Positions 15,479 to 22,857 of a DNA stretch of 35,487 nucleotides are shown in pieces (position 1 is the first letter of the stretch; each line of letters begins with the position of its first letter). The translations under genes were made by a program, and so were the position numbers. The stretch comes from Lachnospiraceae bacterium. Lineage in GTDB: Bacteria; Bacillota; Clostridia; Lachnospirales; Lachnospiraceae. The notes below the pieces were generated by a model. That model was given only the letters and a program-made list of their open reading frames with translations. It was not told where the DNA came from and did not search any database. The stretch is taken from positions 1 through 35,487 of the forward strand of contig JAEDFR010000019.1 in assembly GCA_016297945.1 (NCBI GenBank), given 5' to 3'.

Positions 15479-16960
15479 TCAATCCTGAATAATTCGACGC
15501 ACCGTGGTAGGTGTACGGTAATACACACTGGTAATACGAATACCATATTTAGGGCTGCTCGCATGAACAACCTGTCCACCACCGATGTAAATAGCAACAT
15601 GATTAATCCTGCCGCCTTTTGAATAAAATACCAAATCACCGGGTTTTGCTTCAGCAAGTGTAACCTTTGTTCCCATATTAGCCTGTGCTCTGGATGAATG
15701 AGGCAGTGAATATCCATATTTTCCAAAGATACTGAGAACATATCCTGAACAGTCAGCACCTTTTGTAAGACTTGTTCCACCCCATACATAGGGATTACCA
15801 AGGAACTCTTTTGCATATTCGCAAAGAGATACACGGACATCGGATACTCCTTCACCAAATAAGAATTCACTCATATTTAATGCAGTCTTTAAATCTTCAC
15901 CGACAGTAACATATTCTGCATTTACATAGGCTTCCTGACCGTCATATAAAACCTTTACCCAGCCATCAAGCTCTTCAACAACTTCAAGCTCTTCACCATA
16001 TGCAACCATATTCACAACTTCTGCTTCCAAATCCGGAGCAGTTCTGACCTTTAATCCATCCGCAGAAACAGTTGCCAGTTTTTTAACAATCTGATTTGCA
16101 TAAGTAGCTGCTAATTCTCCAGTCAAAATATAATCGGTCGAAACATATCCTTCAACGGAACCGGAAACAATATGTGCTTTATTTCCAACAACCTCTAAGA
16201 TCTCACAACCGGAATCGTTTGACATCTTGCCAACGATTTTACTATTGTCATCTGCAGTCTCACGAACATTTAAATGATCATCAACAATGGCAATACCTAA
16301 GTTTGTATATCCATAAAGGGTATCAACATCATCCTCTTCTTCGCCTTCCGCCGGAAGCGAGATTTCCAAACCGTTATCTGTTGCGCCTGCAGAAATCAAA
16401 ATGGAATCAGCTATAGCCTGTGCCTCTGCTTCTGCCTCGATTTCAGCGGTTAATGTTTCTTCCAAAGCTGCAATTTTGGATCCTTCCGGAGCTGATCCCG
16501 TCTGTATTATCATCTCAGGCTGTTCTTCTATCATATCTGCTGATGTATCTGCCAATGTATCCGTTGATATTTCTGTTGTAACATCACCGGATATCGTGAT
16601 GACACTGTTATTTTCACTTGTAATATTATCTTCTGAAACATTCTGTGCTACATCATCTAAAGAAACACTATCCTGTACAACTATATTTTGAGCGTCAGAT
16701 CCTTTCATTGTAATCGATGCATCCGTTGCAACAGACATTCCAGCCACACCCACACTATTATTATCTGATGAAACAGTAGTGGAAGCTTTTGTACTTTTGT
16801 TTTCCTGAGGCGTGGATGTGGTACATACGATACCTCCCTCAATCAAGGTTGCACCTCCGACTGACAAACCGGAAATATAATTCTGTGCTGCAACCGTAGT
16901 ACCTGCAACCGTAGAAATTGCCACAACTCCAATTAACAATTTTATAATATTATTTTTCAT
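15479..16960 (-). CDS. Secreted SH3-domain NlpC/P60 peptidoglycan endopeptidase
   Basis: This is an exported cell-wall hydrolase expected to cut the stem peptide, probably between D-Glu and the diamino acid. It has a signal peptide at residues 1-25 (cleavage near TVAAQ). A long acidic, Ser/Thr-rich linker (45-215) is followed by two SH3b domains (about 218-280 and 295-353) and the C-terminal NlpC/P60 domain (375-493). The catalytic residues are visible: Cys404 in GADCSGYV, His454 in INHVAIYIGGG and His466 in VVHASS. AAAGGACA lies before the ATG. A strong promoter with a perfect WalR-like box lies upstream, and a terminator follows. The 493 residues form a complete enzyme. Confidence 0.95.
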   Translation of the reverse strand: MKNNIIKLLIGVVAISTVAGTTVAAQNYISGLSVGGATLIEGGIVCTTSTPQENKSTKASTTVSSDNNSVGVAGMSVATDASITMKGSDAQNIVVQDSVSLDDVAQNVSEDNITSENNSVITISGDVTTEISTDTLADTSADMIEEQPEMIIQTGSAPEGSKIAALEETLTAEIEAEAEAQAIADSILISAGATDNGLEISLPAEGEEEDDVDTLYGYTNLGIAIVDDHLNVRETADDNSKIVGKMSNDSGCEILEVVGNKAHIVSGSVEGYVSTDYILTGELAATYANQIVKKLATVSADGLKVRTAPDLEAEVVNMVAYGEELEVVEELDGWVKVLYDGQEAYVNAEYVTVGEDLKTALNMSEFLFGEGVSDVRVSLCEYAKEFLGNPYVWGGTSLTKGADCSGYVLSIFGKYGYSLPHSSRAQANMGTKVTLAEAKPGDLVFYSKGGRINHVAIYIGGGQVVHASSPKYGIRITSVYYRTPTTVRRIIQD

Positions 16961-16991
16961 ATCATGTCCTTTTTTATATCTAACATAATTT

Positions 16992-17008
16992 GTTACAAAA
17001 ATGTTACA
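16992..17008 (-). promoter_or_regulatory. Perfect WalR (YycF)-type box over the start of the NlpC/P60 transcript
   Basis: TGTAAC-ATTTT-TGTAAC matches the WalR consensus TGTWAH-N5-TGTWAH at every position. It lies 6 bases downstream of the -10, over the predicted transcription start. In Bacillus this placement is usually repressing. The target, a wall hydrolase, is what WalRK controls. Confidence 0.65.
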
Positions 17009-17013
17009 AACTA

Positions 17014-17041
17014 ATTATAGCACATAATAATATTACGTCAA
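17014..17041 (-). promoter_or_regulatory. Sigma-A promoter of the NlpC/P60 gene
   Basis: TTGACG (17036-17041), a 16-base spacer and a perfect TATAAT (17014-17019) with an upstream TG (TGCTATAAT). The rest of the 244-base gap is very AT-rich with no other gene. Confidence 0.85.
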
Positions 17042-17173
17042 CCACAAAATATATACTAATATATTCCAAAAAAATACTATATATATTGAAAATCAGCAAA
17101 TAACGCAATTTTTGCAATAAAATTGCATCAAAATACAATCACCAAAATATAAAAGCAATAAAACTTTTGTAAC

Positions 17174-17206
17174 AAAAAAGACGAGAGACAAGCTCTCATC
17201 TTTTTT
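17174..17206 (-). terminator. Terminator overlapping the stop of the Na/Pi cotransporter gene
   Basis: A stem AAAAAAGA-(c)-GAGAG pairs with CTCTC-(a)-TCTTTTTT around a 5-base loop. It has one mismatch and a following A/T run that serves either strand. The cotransporter stop codon lies at its upstream edge. Confidence 0.8.
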
Positions 17207-18839
17207 ATGTCGTTTCAACATTATTCAGATATAAAACAATATTTGTTGCATGATCTGCAACACGCTCTAATCCGGATACCACATCAGAGTACAACATACC
17301 GGCCTCAGGTGTACATTCGTTTCTTGTCAAACGGTTCACATGTGCCTGTTGGAGTTCTCTCTCCTTTTCATCTACCGCCTGCTCTAACCGTATAATATCT
17401 TCCATATGCTCATCACCCGAATCATGAATGGTATCAATGGAAAACTGCATGATGGTATTAACCATATTCAAAATATCTCCAAGCTCTTTGATGGCTTCTT
17501 TACTAAAGCTTAATTTTCCTTCTTTTCTTCTTTGAGCCGCTTCTGCAAAATTTTCTGCATGGTCACCAATTCGCTCAATATCATTGACGACATGGAATAA
17601 GGCGCCCAAACTCTTTAAGTCTTCGATTGGAAGTGTCGTCTGATTGATCTTTACCAGATAATCTGTGATGGACTTATTCAAGAAATTGATATTCTTTTCC
17701 ACTTCGTATACTTCTTTCATGTCATCCTCATCCAGAGTAATAAATGAATTCATCGCACGATTTAAGTTTTCACTTGCTAGACATGCCATACGTTCTACTT
17801 CTTTTAATACATCCACTACGGCAGTTGCAGGATTAAATACGGCTTTTTCTCCAATATATTTTAATTGCATATTTTCGCGGTAATTTACCGATTTTTCTTC
17901 TCCGGGGACAACCAAATACGTCAATTTTACAATCCATGTTGAGAAAGGAAGCAAAATAATAACCTGGAAAATCTTAACAGCCGTATGTGCATTTGCAACA
18001 CAACGTCCCGGATTATCTCCTGATATTCCATGCAATAATTCCAATACAAAGTCCATACCGAACAGGAATATAAAGAATACAATGATGGTTCCGATAATAT
18101 TAAATAAAAGATGAATCATAGCAGCCCGCTTTGCATCTTTTTTACCGGTCATGGATGTTAAAACCGCCGGCGTACAGGCACCGATATTACATCCAAGAAT
18201 AATAAATAAACAAATATTCAAACTGAGTAACCCCTGATTACACATCAGTAGTGCAATGCTGACCGTTACCGAAGAACTCTGAATAATGGAAGTTAATAGC
18301 GTGCCGACCAATACAGCAAGCAAAGGGCTCTTTAAGGTGCTGAGCATATTTACAACAACAGGAACATCTCTCAACGCACTCATAGCACTACTCAGACTAC
18401 TAAGACCGGTAAATAAAACACCAAATCCCAAAACCACTTCTGCCATCTTCACAATTTTGGGATTTTTACAAAACATGACAAAAACAGCACCGACCAGCAA
18501 AAAGATGGGAGCATATTCCGATAAGTTAAAGGAAACCAGCTGCGATGTGATGGTGGTGCCGATATTGGCACCAAAGATAACCCCTGCCGCCTGATACAAA
18601 TTCATAAGTCCGGAGTTAACAAAACTGACAACCATTACCGTACAGGCTGATGAAGACTGAATAATGGCGGTAAAAAGCATACCAACCAACATACCCGTGA
18701 AACGGTTTGTTGTAAAAAACTCTAAGATACTTCTTAATCTGGCACCGGCTGCTTTTTCAATGGATTCACTCATTGTATGCATTCCGAACAAAAACAGACC
18801 AAGCCCACCGGCCATAGATAATAAGATTGAGCTACTCAT
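17205..18839 (-). CDS. Na+/phosphate cotransporter with C-terminal PhoU-like domain (NptA/YjbB type)
   Basis: This membrane carrier belongs to the type II Na/Pi family, probably moving phosphate with sodium. In bacteria the direction can be export. The 544 residues comprise a membrane part (1 to about 310) with the two inverted-repeat signature motifs AIIQSSSACTVM (about 58-69) and SIIQSSSVTVSIAL (about 184-197), each with the QSSS core and flanked by GANIGTT and GCNIGA. The soluble part (about 345-540) holds two PhoU-like helical bundles containing DIERIGDHAENF and GLERVADHATNIV. No RBS stronger than AAGGAAAAGG is seen before the ATG. It has its own promoter and terminator, so it is monocistronic. 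Confidence 0.93.
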   Translation of the reverse strand: MSSSILLSMAGGLGLFLFGMHTMSESIEKAAGARLRSILEFFTTNRFTGMLVGMLFTAIIQSSSACTVMVVSFVNSGLMNLYQAAGVIFGANIGTTITSQLVSFNLSEYAPIFLLVGAVFVMFCKNPKIVKMAEVVLGFGVLFTGLSSLSSAMSALRDVPVVVNMLSTLKSPLLAVLVGTLLTSIIQSSSVTVSIALLMCNQGLLSLNICLFIILGCNIGACTPAVLTSMTGKKDAKRAAMIHLLFNIIGTIIVFFIFLFGMDFVLELLHGISGDNPGRCVANAHTAVKIFQVIILLPFSTWIVKLTYLVVPGEEKSVNYRENMQLKYIGEKAVFNPATAVVDVLKEVERMACLASENLNRAMNSFITLDEDDMKEVYEVEKNINFLNKSITDYLVKINQTTLPIEDLKSLGALFHVVNDIERIGDHAENFAEAAQRRKEGKLSFSKEAIKELGDILNMVNTIMQFSIDTIHDSGDEHMEDIIRLEQAVDEKERELQQAHVNRLTRNECTPEAGMLYSDVVSGLERVADHATNIVLYLNNVETT

Positions 18840-18876
18840 ATATTTTACCTTTTCCTTACAAGAGTTTTACAAATAA

Positions 18877-18905
18877 ATAATAAAGTATGTAAAAACAAGA
18901 TACAA
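18877..18905 (-). promoter_or_regulatory. Candidate sigma-A promoter of the Na/Pi cotransporter gene
   Basis: TTGTAT (18900-18905), a 17-base spacer and TATTAT (18877-18882), about 37 bases before the start codon. The rest of the 139-base gap is AT-rich. No clear terminator for ribF is visible in it. Confidence 0.5.
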
Positions 18906-18978
18906 CATTTATTTTTAAATTTTGCTAAATTTTTTGTCATATATCTGATGAATTTTTATTAATCAATTTATTCGAAAT

Positions 18979-19899
18979 TCATTTTTCAAAAAAGTCCCTT
19001 GCCAGACAAATATCATTTTTAATATAAAGACTTAATTCACGGACTGATTCAAACCTCTCTTCTTTGCGGGAAAAATGTAACAATTCGGCCAAAAGCTCAC
19101 TGCCGTACAAATTCTTGTCAAAATCAAGCAGATAGGTCTCTACACTCATCCGCTCTCCATCTTGTACGGTCGGTCGGCAACCGATATTAGTAACTCCGTG
19201 GTATTTTTCGCCACAACAAAGAACATTACAAAAATAGACCCCGTTGGGAGGTAATAGTTTTTCATTGGAAGGATAAATATTCGCAGTCGGGATGCCCAAA
19301 GTCCGTCCAAGCTTTTTGCCTTCTTCCACGATTCCGCTTATAAAATATGGTGTCCCCAGCAATTCTTCCACAAGCTCCATATTGCCTTTTGCAACTTCCT
19401 CTCGCACATACGAAGAACTGATTTCCTTCTGCCCCCTAAGTATTTTATCAATAATCACAAGTTGGAAATGATACTCCTTTTCCATAGCTCTTAATAAAGA
19501 CGCATCACCTTTTCCACCTTTTCCAAAGGAGACATCGGTTCCGGCGACAATTCGTTTTCCATTCATTTTATGCAATAAAAAGTCCGTCACATAATCTCTT
19601 GGTAAAACATCCGCCGTAGCCTGTGCAAAAGGATATTCCACCAGATAATCAATCTGCATATTTTCAAACAATTTTCTCTTTTCTTCACGTGTTGTCAGTT
19701 CCGGTATCTGCTTTTTACAAAAAAAAGATTCCGGCGAAGGATCAAATGTAAAAACAGCCGTCTTTAACCCCTCTTTTTTTGCCTGAAAAAGATTGGAAAA
19801 GATTTCCTTATGACCACGATGGATGCCGTCAAATTTTCCAATGGCAATAGCAGTCGGCTCCTCTATATGAAATTCTGTAGTCTGCTCAATAATTTGCAA
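18979..19899 (-). CDS. ribF: Bifunctional riboflavin kinase / FAD synthetase
   Basis: This enzyme makes FMN from riboflavin and FAD from FMN. The N-terminal nucleotidyltransferase domain has GKFDGIHRGHKEIF (about residues 22-35), TFDPSPESFF and SSSYVREEV. The C-terminal kinase domain has GRTLGIPTANIYP and GVTNIGCRPTV. The 306 residues are normal. The start is a TTG at 19899 with AGGAG 9 bases upstream, and no nearby ATG fits. It lies 12 bases after truB, the usual truB-ribF pair. Confidence 0.97.
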   Translation of the reverse strand: MQIIEQTTEFHIEEPTAIAIGKFDGIHRGHKEIFSNLFQAKKEGLKTAVFTFDPSPESFFCKKQIPELTTREEKRKLFENMQIDYLVEYPFAQATADVLPRDYVTDFLLHKMNGKRIVAGTDVSFGKGGKGDASLLRAMEKEYHFQLVIIDKILRGQKEISSSYVREEVAKGNMELVEELLGTPYFISGIVEEGKKLGRTLGIPTANIYPSNEKLLPPNGVYFCNVLCCGEKYHGVTNIGCRPTVQDGERMSVETYLLDFDKNLYGSELLAELLHFSRKEERFESVRELSLYIKNDICLARDFFEK

Positions 19900-19911
19900 A
19901 ATACTTCTCCT

Positions 19912-20823
19912 CTATCCGGGTATAAACATTTTATATGGTTTCAGAATATTTTCCCCTTCAAAATATTCATATATTCCGTAGAATTCACCATTGCTGTGAT
20001 ATGCGAGAATTCGCTGCCCGTTTCTTAACAGATTCAGATCCCATTCCGATAACAACATCTCTTTGGTGCAGGTATTTCCATTTTCCAGAATTCTATTGAA
20101 TTCAGACTTTATTGTAGCCTTACATAGATCATTGAAAACCCGGTCCACCGGAATGATCACTTCACAAAGTCTGTCGTCTTTTTTAAGCTGTTCCAATTCC
20201 TGTAACAGACAAGCATCTTTTAAATAGAAATTTTCCACTCTGGTACGCTGTAAATTTTCCATACATGCACCACAGCCAAGTTTTTTTCCGATATCATCAC
20301 AAAGCGAACGAATATAGGTTCCCTTCGAACACAAAATCCGAATCTCAACTCTTGGAAGATTTATGTCCAATATTTCTAATTCAAATATTTCTATCGGTCT
20401 GGGTTGGCGTTCGACTTCAATTCCTGCTCTGGCCAACTCGTACAATTTTTTCCCGTTTTGCTTTAAAGCCGAATACATAGGCGGAATCTGCATGGATTTC
20501 CCCAAAAAAGACAAAACAGCCTCTCTTACTTCTTCCTCGGACACCAATACCGGATTTTGAGAAAGAACGATTCCTCCGATATCCAGCGTATCCGTAACCG
20601 TCCCTAACAGAAGCGTTGCAACATATTCCTTGGTCTTGTCCGTTAAAACATCACAAAGCTTGGTTGCATTGCCCAGACAAACCGGCAAAACTCCTGTTGC
20701 ATCCGGGTCGAGTGTGCCGGTATGTCCGACTTTTTTCTGGCGTAGAATCCCACGGACCTTTGCACATACATCATGACTGGTATAACCTTTTTCTTTATTG
20801 ATAATTACAATTCCATTGATCAT
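19912..20823 (-). CDS. truB: tRNA pseudouridine-55 synthase
   Basis: This enzyme converts U55 of tRNA elongator arms to pseudouridine. The catalytic Asp lies in GTLDPDATGVLPVCLG (about residues 36-51), preceded by GYTSHDVCAKVRGIL. Further motifs are PPMYSALKQNGKKLYELAR and CSKGTYIRSLCDDIG. The 303-residue length is normal. The ribosome binding site is weak (AGAGAG). It follows the C_GCAxxG_C_C gene by 17 bases instead of nrnA or rbfA, which is the common order. Confidence 0.97.
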   Translation of the reverse strand: MINGIVIINKEKGYTSHDVCAKVRGILRQKKVGHTGTLDPDATGVLPVCLGNATKLCDVLTDKTKEYVATLLLGTVTDTLDIGGIVLSQNPVLVSEEEVREAVLSFLGKSMQIPPMYSALKQNGKKLYELARAGIEVERQPRPIEIFELEILDINLPRVEIRILCSKGTYIRSLCDDIGKKLGCGACMENLQRTRVENFYLKDACLLQELEQLKKDDRLCEVIIPVDRVFNDLCKATIKSEFNRILENGNTCTKEMLLSEWDLNLLRNGQRILAYHSNGEFYGIYEYFEGENILKPYKMFIPG

Positions 20824-20840
20824 CGTTTCTCTCTGTCTGC

Positions 20841-21251
20841 CTATGATTTTGAAGCTTCATATTCTGAAATTGTCTGTTCTAAAATCTCACATGCTGTTTC
20901 TACAGTATTTAAACAACGATTTTCTTTGCTAAATGACTGCGGTTTAATATCCTTACACAAATGGGAACCATATTTTTCTTGAAATTTCTTCATAAGCAAA
21001 ACTGTAACCGGTCTGATATCCTCACTTTCATGCGCATTCTTCTCAATATATTTCATAGATAAAATGGAAGCAGCACTCAAAATAGCACCACAGGTATTAC
21101 CACACTGGATACCGGCTCCGAAAACGCCCAATATTTTCATATCTTCATCATGCAGACCAAGATGATAGTAATCATTTCCCGCACGGATGATAGTTTCCGC
21201 ACAATTATAATTTCCGTCAAAATAGTATTTCCCAATTTCGTCTTTTAACAT
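20841..21251 (-). CDS. C_GCAxxG_C_C family protein, putative redox/metal protein
   Basis: The 136-residue protein has the cysteine layout of this family. Cysteines occur in YNCAETI (near residue 17), in GIQCGNTCGAIL (about 49-60), in SHLCKDI and twice in NRCLNTVETACEILE. The pattern suggests a metal cluster or a redox role, but no function is proved. I chose the ATG at 21251 because AGGAG lies 7 bases before it. A TTG 36 bases further upstream is in frame but has no ribosome binding site. It sits between a palindromic element and truB, breaking the usual nrnA-truB order. Confidence 0.8.
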   Translation of the reverse strand: MLKDEIGKYYFDGNYNCAETIIRAGNDYYHLGLHDEDMKILGVFGAGIQCGNTCGAILSAASILSMKYIEKNAHESEDIRPVTVLLMKKFQEKYGSHLCKDIKPQSFSKENRCLNTVETACEILEQTISEYEASKS

Positions 21252-21303
21252 CTTTTCTCTCCTGTATTTTTCATTTTTCTTTACCAATTGTGTTCTTTGC
21301 CAA

Positions 21304-21460
21304 TTGTGTGCATCTGAGAAATTTATATATTCTACTCACAGACGCGTTCTCACTTGGATGACAACGTAACAGTACTAAATTCGCAATAAATTGCTCATTA
21401 AGTGCTGACGTTGTCATACAGTCTGTTAGTAGAATATATAAATTTCTCAGATGCACACAA
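21304..21460. repeat. 157-bp near-palindromic element with perfect 33-bp terminal inverted repeats
   Basis: Bases 21304-21336 and 21428-21460 are perfect inverted copies, and the pairing continues almost to the centre. A further 6 bp (ACAGAC/GTCTGT) pair, then a bulge, then ATGACAACGT/ACGTTGTCAT, then CAGTACT/AGTGCTG and a GCAA/TTGC tip. The element would fold into one long hairpin on either strand. It has no coding frame and no U-tract. The 10-mer CCAATTGTGT is directly repeated at its left edge (21284-21293 and 21300-21309). A MITE-like insertion or a structured RNA are the main options. Confidence 0.8.
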
Positions 21461-21487
21461 TGATAAAAACAGAACAACATCCCTTTT

Positions 21488-21520
21488 TATAAAGAAAGGG
21501 TCGGTTTTAAGCGACCCTTT
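21488..21520 (-). terminator. Terminator of the rimP-to-nrnA operon
   Basis: A 9-bp perfect stem AAAGGGTCG / CGACCCTTT (21495-21503 with 21512-21520) has an 8-base loop and is followed on the minus strand by TTTCTTTAT read-out. It begins about 20 bases after the nrnA stop, so the truB part is transcribed separately or by read-through. Confidence 0.75.
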
Positions 21521-21540
21521 GTGAAATTTTTAGTTGTATC

Positions 21541-22503
21541 TTAAATTTGCTTTTTTATTTCGGTCAGCAGATTATGAATCATAGAATTTTTATCACCGGA
21601 CACCGTACATCCGGCAGCTCTTATATGTCCGCCGCCGCCAAAAGCTGAACAAACTGCTGAAACATCAACATATTCCTTGCTGCGTAGACTTCCTTTAAAA
21701 GTACCATTCTCATTTTCTCTTAGCAAAATAGCAACATCAACACCTTTGACGTACCGCATCTGGCTGACAATACCTTCAAAATCCTTTGCATCTACTTGTA
21801 AACGATTCATATCTTCCATCGTTACAACCATGAAACAAACCTGACCATCTAAAGAAAGCTCGCAATTTTGAAGTACATATCCCAACAGCTTTGACTGTGC
21901 ATATGTTTTTTCATAAAACGTCTTTTCAATCAGCTTTGGAAAATCAAATCCGTAGCAAATCAGCCATGCCGCAATTTCCAAAGTCTTCGGTGATGTATTG
22001 GAATACTGAAAAACGCCGCTGTCCTGAATAATACCAAAATACAATGTCTCAGCAATATCGATGTCCATAAAAGAATTATCCGGATCTGCATATCGGATTA
22101 AATCCGCCACAAGTTCACTTGCCGAACTTGCTTTTGCATCGATATAACAAGCATCACCAATTCCTTCATTCGTAATATGATGATCAATATTAATTTTTAA
22201 ATCTGCATCCGCAAAATAAGGATAGGCATCACCAATTCTATCTTTTTCAGGAACAGAATCCGCAACAATAAAGACATCGTAATGCTGTCCGTCCTTTTTT
22301 GTCACAATATCAGAGACTCCCTTAATAAAGGCATATGCTTCGGGAACCTCTTCAATACGGACATGAATCTGCTTATCGGGATAGGCATTTTTTAAAAACT
22401 GCCAAAGTGCCATGGTAGAGCCGACACAATCCCCATCCGGACGAATATGCCCACTGATACCAATGGCATCTGCATTTTTGCATAATTCCAATAAATTGAT
22501 CAT
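21541..22503 (-). CDS. nrnA: DHH-DHHA1 phosphoesterase, nanoRNase/pAp phosphatase (NrnA-like)
   Basis: This enzyme degrades very short RNA oligonucleotides and/or 3'-phosphoadenosine 5'-phosphate or cyclic dinucleotide products. The 320 residues show the DHH domain motifs GHIRPDGDCVGS (about 18-29), VADSVPEKDR, the defining IDHH at about 105, and QDSGVFQYSNTS. The DHHA1 glycine-rich signature FGGGGHIRAAG follows near the C terminus. It starts with an ATG overlapping the rbfA stop (ATGA) and is terminated downstream. The exact substrate cannot be assigned from sequence. Confidence 0.94.
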   Translation of the reverse strand: MINLLELCKNADAIGISGHIRPDGDCVGSTMALWQFLKNAYPDKQIHVRIEEVPEAYAFIKGVSDIVTKKDGQHYDVFIVADSVPEKDRIGDAYPYFADADLKINIDHHITNEGIGDACYIDAKASSASELVADLIRYADPDNSFMDIDIAETLYFGIIQDSGVFQYSNTSPKTLEIAAWLICYGFDFPKLIEKTFYEKTYAQSKLLGYVLQNCELSLDGQVCFMVVTMEDMNRLQVDAKDFEGIVSQMRYVKGVDVAILLRENENGTFKGSLRSKEYVDVSAVCSAFGGGGHIRAAGCTVSGDKNSMIHNLLTEIKKQI

Positions 22504-22856
22504 AAGTTTTTATTTACCTCATCAATTTTCTTTGTCATATCCACACCATAGGCAATGGACTGATCCATGACAAAATGTAACTGTGGTGTATTTCTTAAAT
22601 TGATTTCTTTTGCAAGACAGTTTTTAATATAACCTTCAGCACTTTTTAATCCGGCTAACGTATCTGCCTGCGCTTTCTCGTCACCCAATGTGGAAATCCA
22701 GACCTTTGCCGTCTTTAAATCCGGCGCAACGTTAACCGCAACAACACTTGTCAGGGGTGAAATACGCGGATCTTTGATTTCACCTCTGATAATGTTTGCA
22801 AGTACTCTCTGAACTTCATTATTGATACGAGTATTTTTAATACTGTTTTTTTTCAT
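22500..22856 (-). CDS. rbfA: Ribosome-binding factor A
   Basis: This small KH-like protein helps mature the 30S subunit and 16S rRNA. The 118-residue product contains the family motifs INNEVQRVLANIIRGEIKDP, KTAKVWISTLGDE and LHFVMDQSIAYGVDMTKKID. It starts one base after the infB stop and overlaps nrnA by four bases, so the three are translationally linked. A GAGGTT in the infB tail acts as ribosome binding site. Confidence 0.96.
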   Translation of the reverse strand: MKKNSIKNTRINNEVQRVLANIIRGEIKDPRISPLTSVVAVNVAPDLKTAKVWISTLGDEKAQADTLAGLKSAEGYIKNCLAKEINLRNTPQLHFVMDQSIAYGVDMTKKIDEVNKNL

Positions 22857-22857
22857 A

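Noticed and set aside
21304..21460. Insertion sequence
   Set aside because: There are terminal inverted repeats but no transposase frame and no clear target duplication, so only a non-autonomous element or structured RNA can be proposed.
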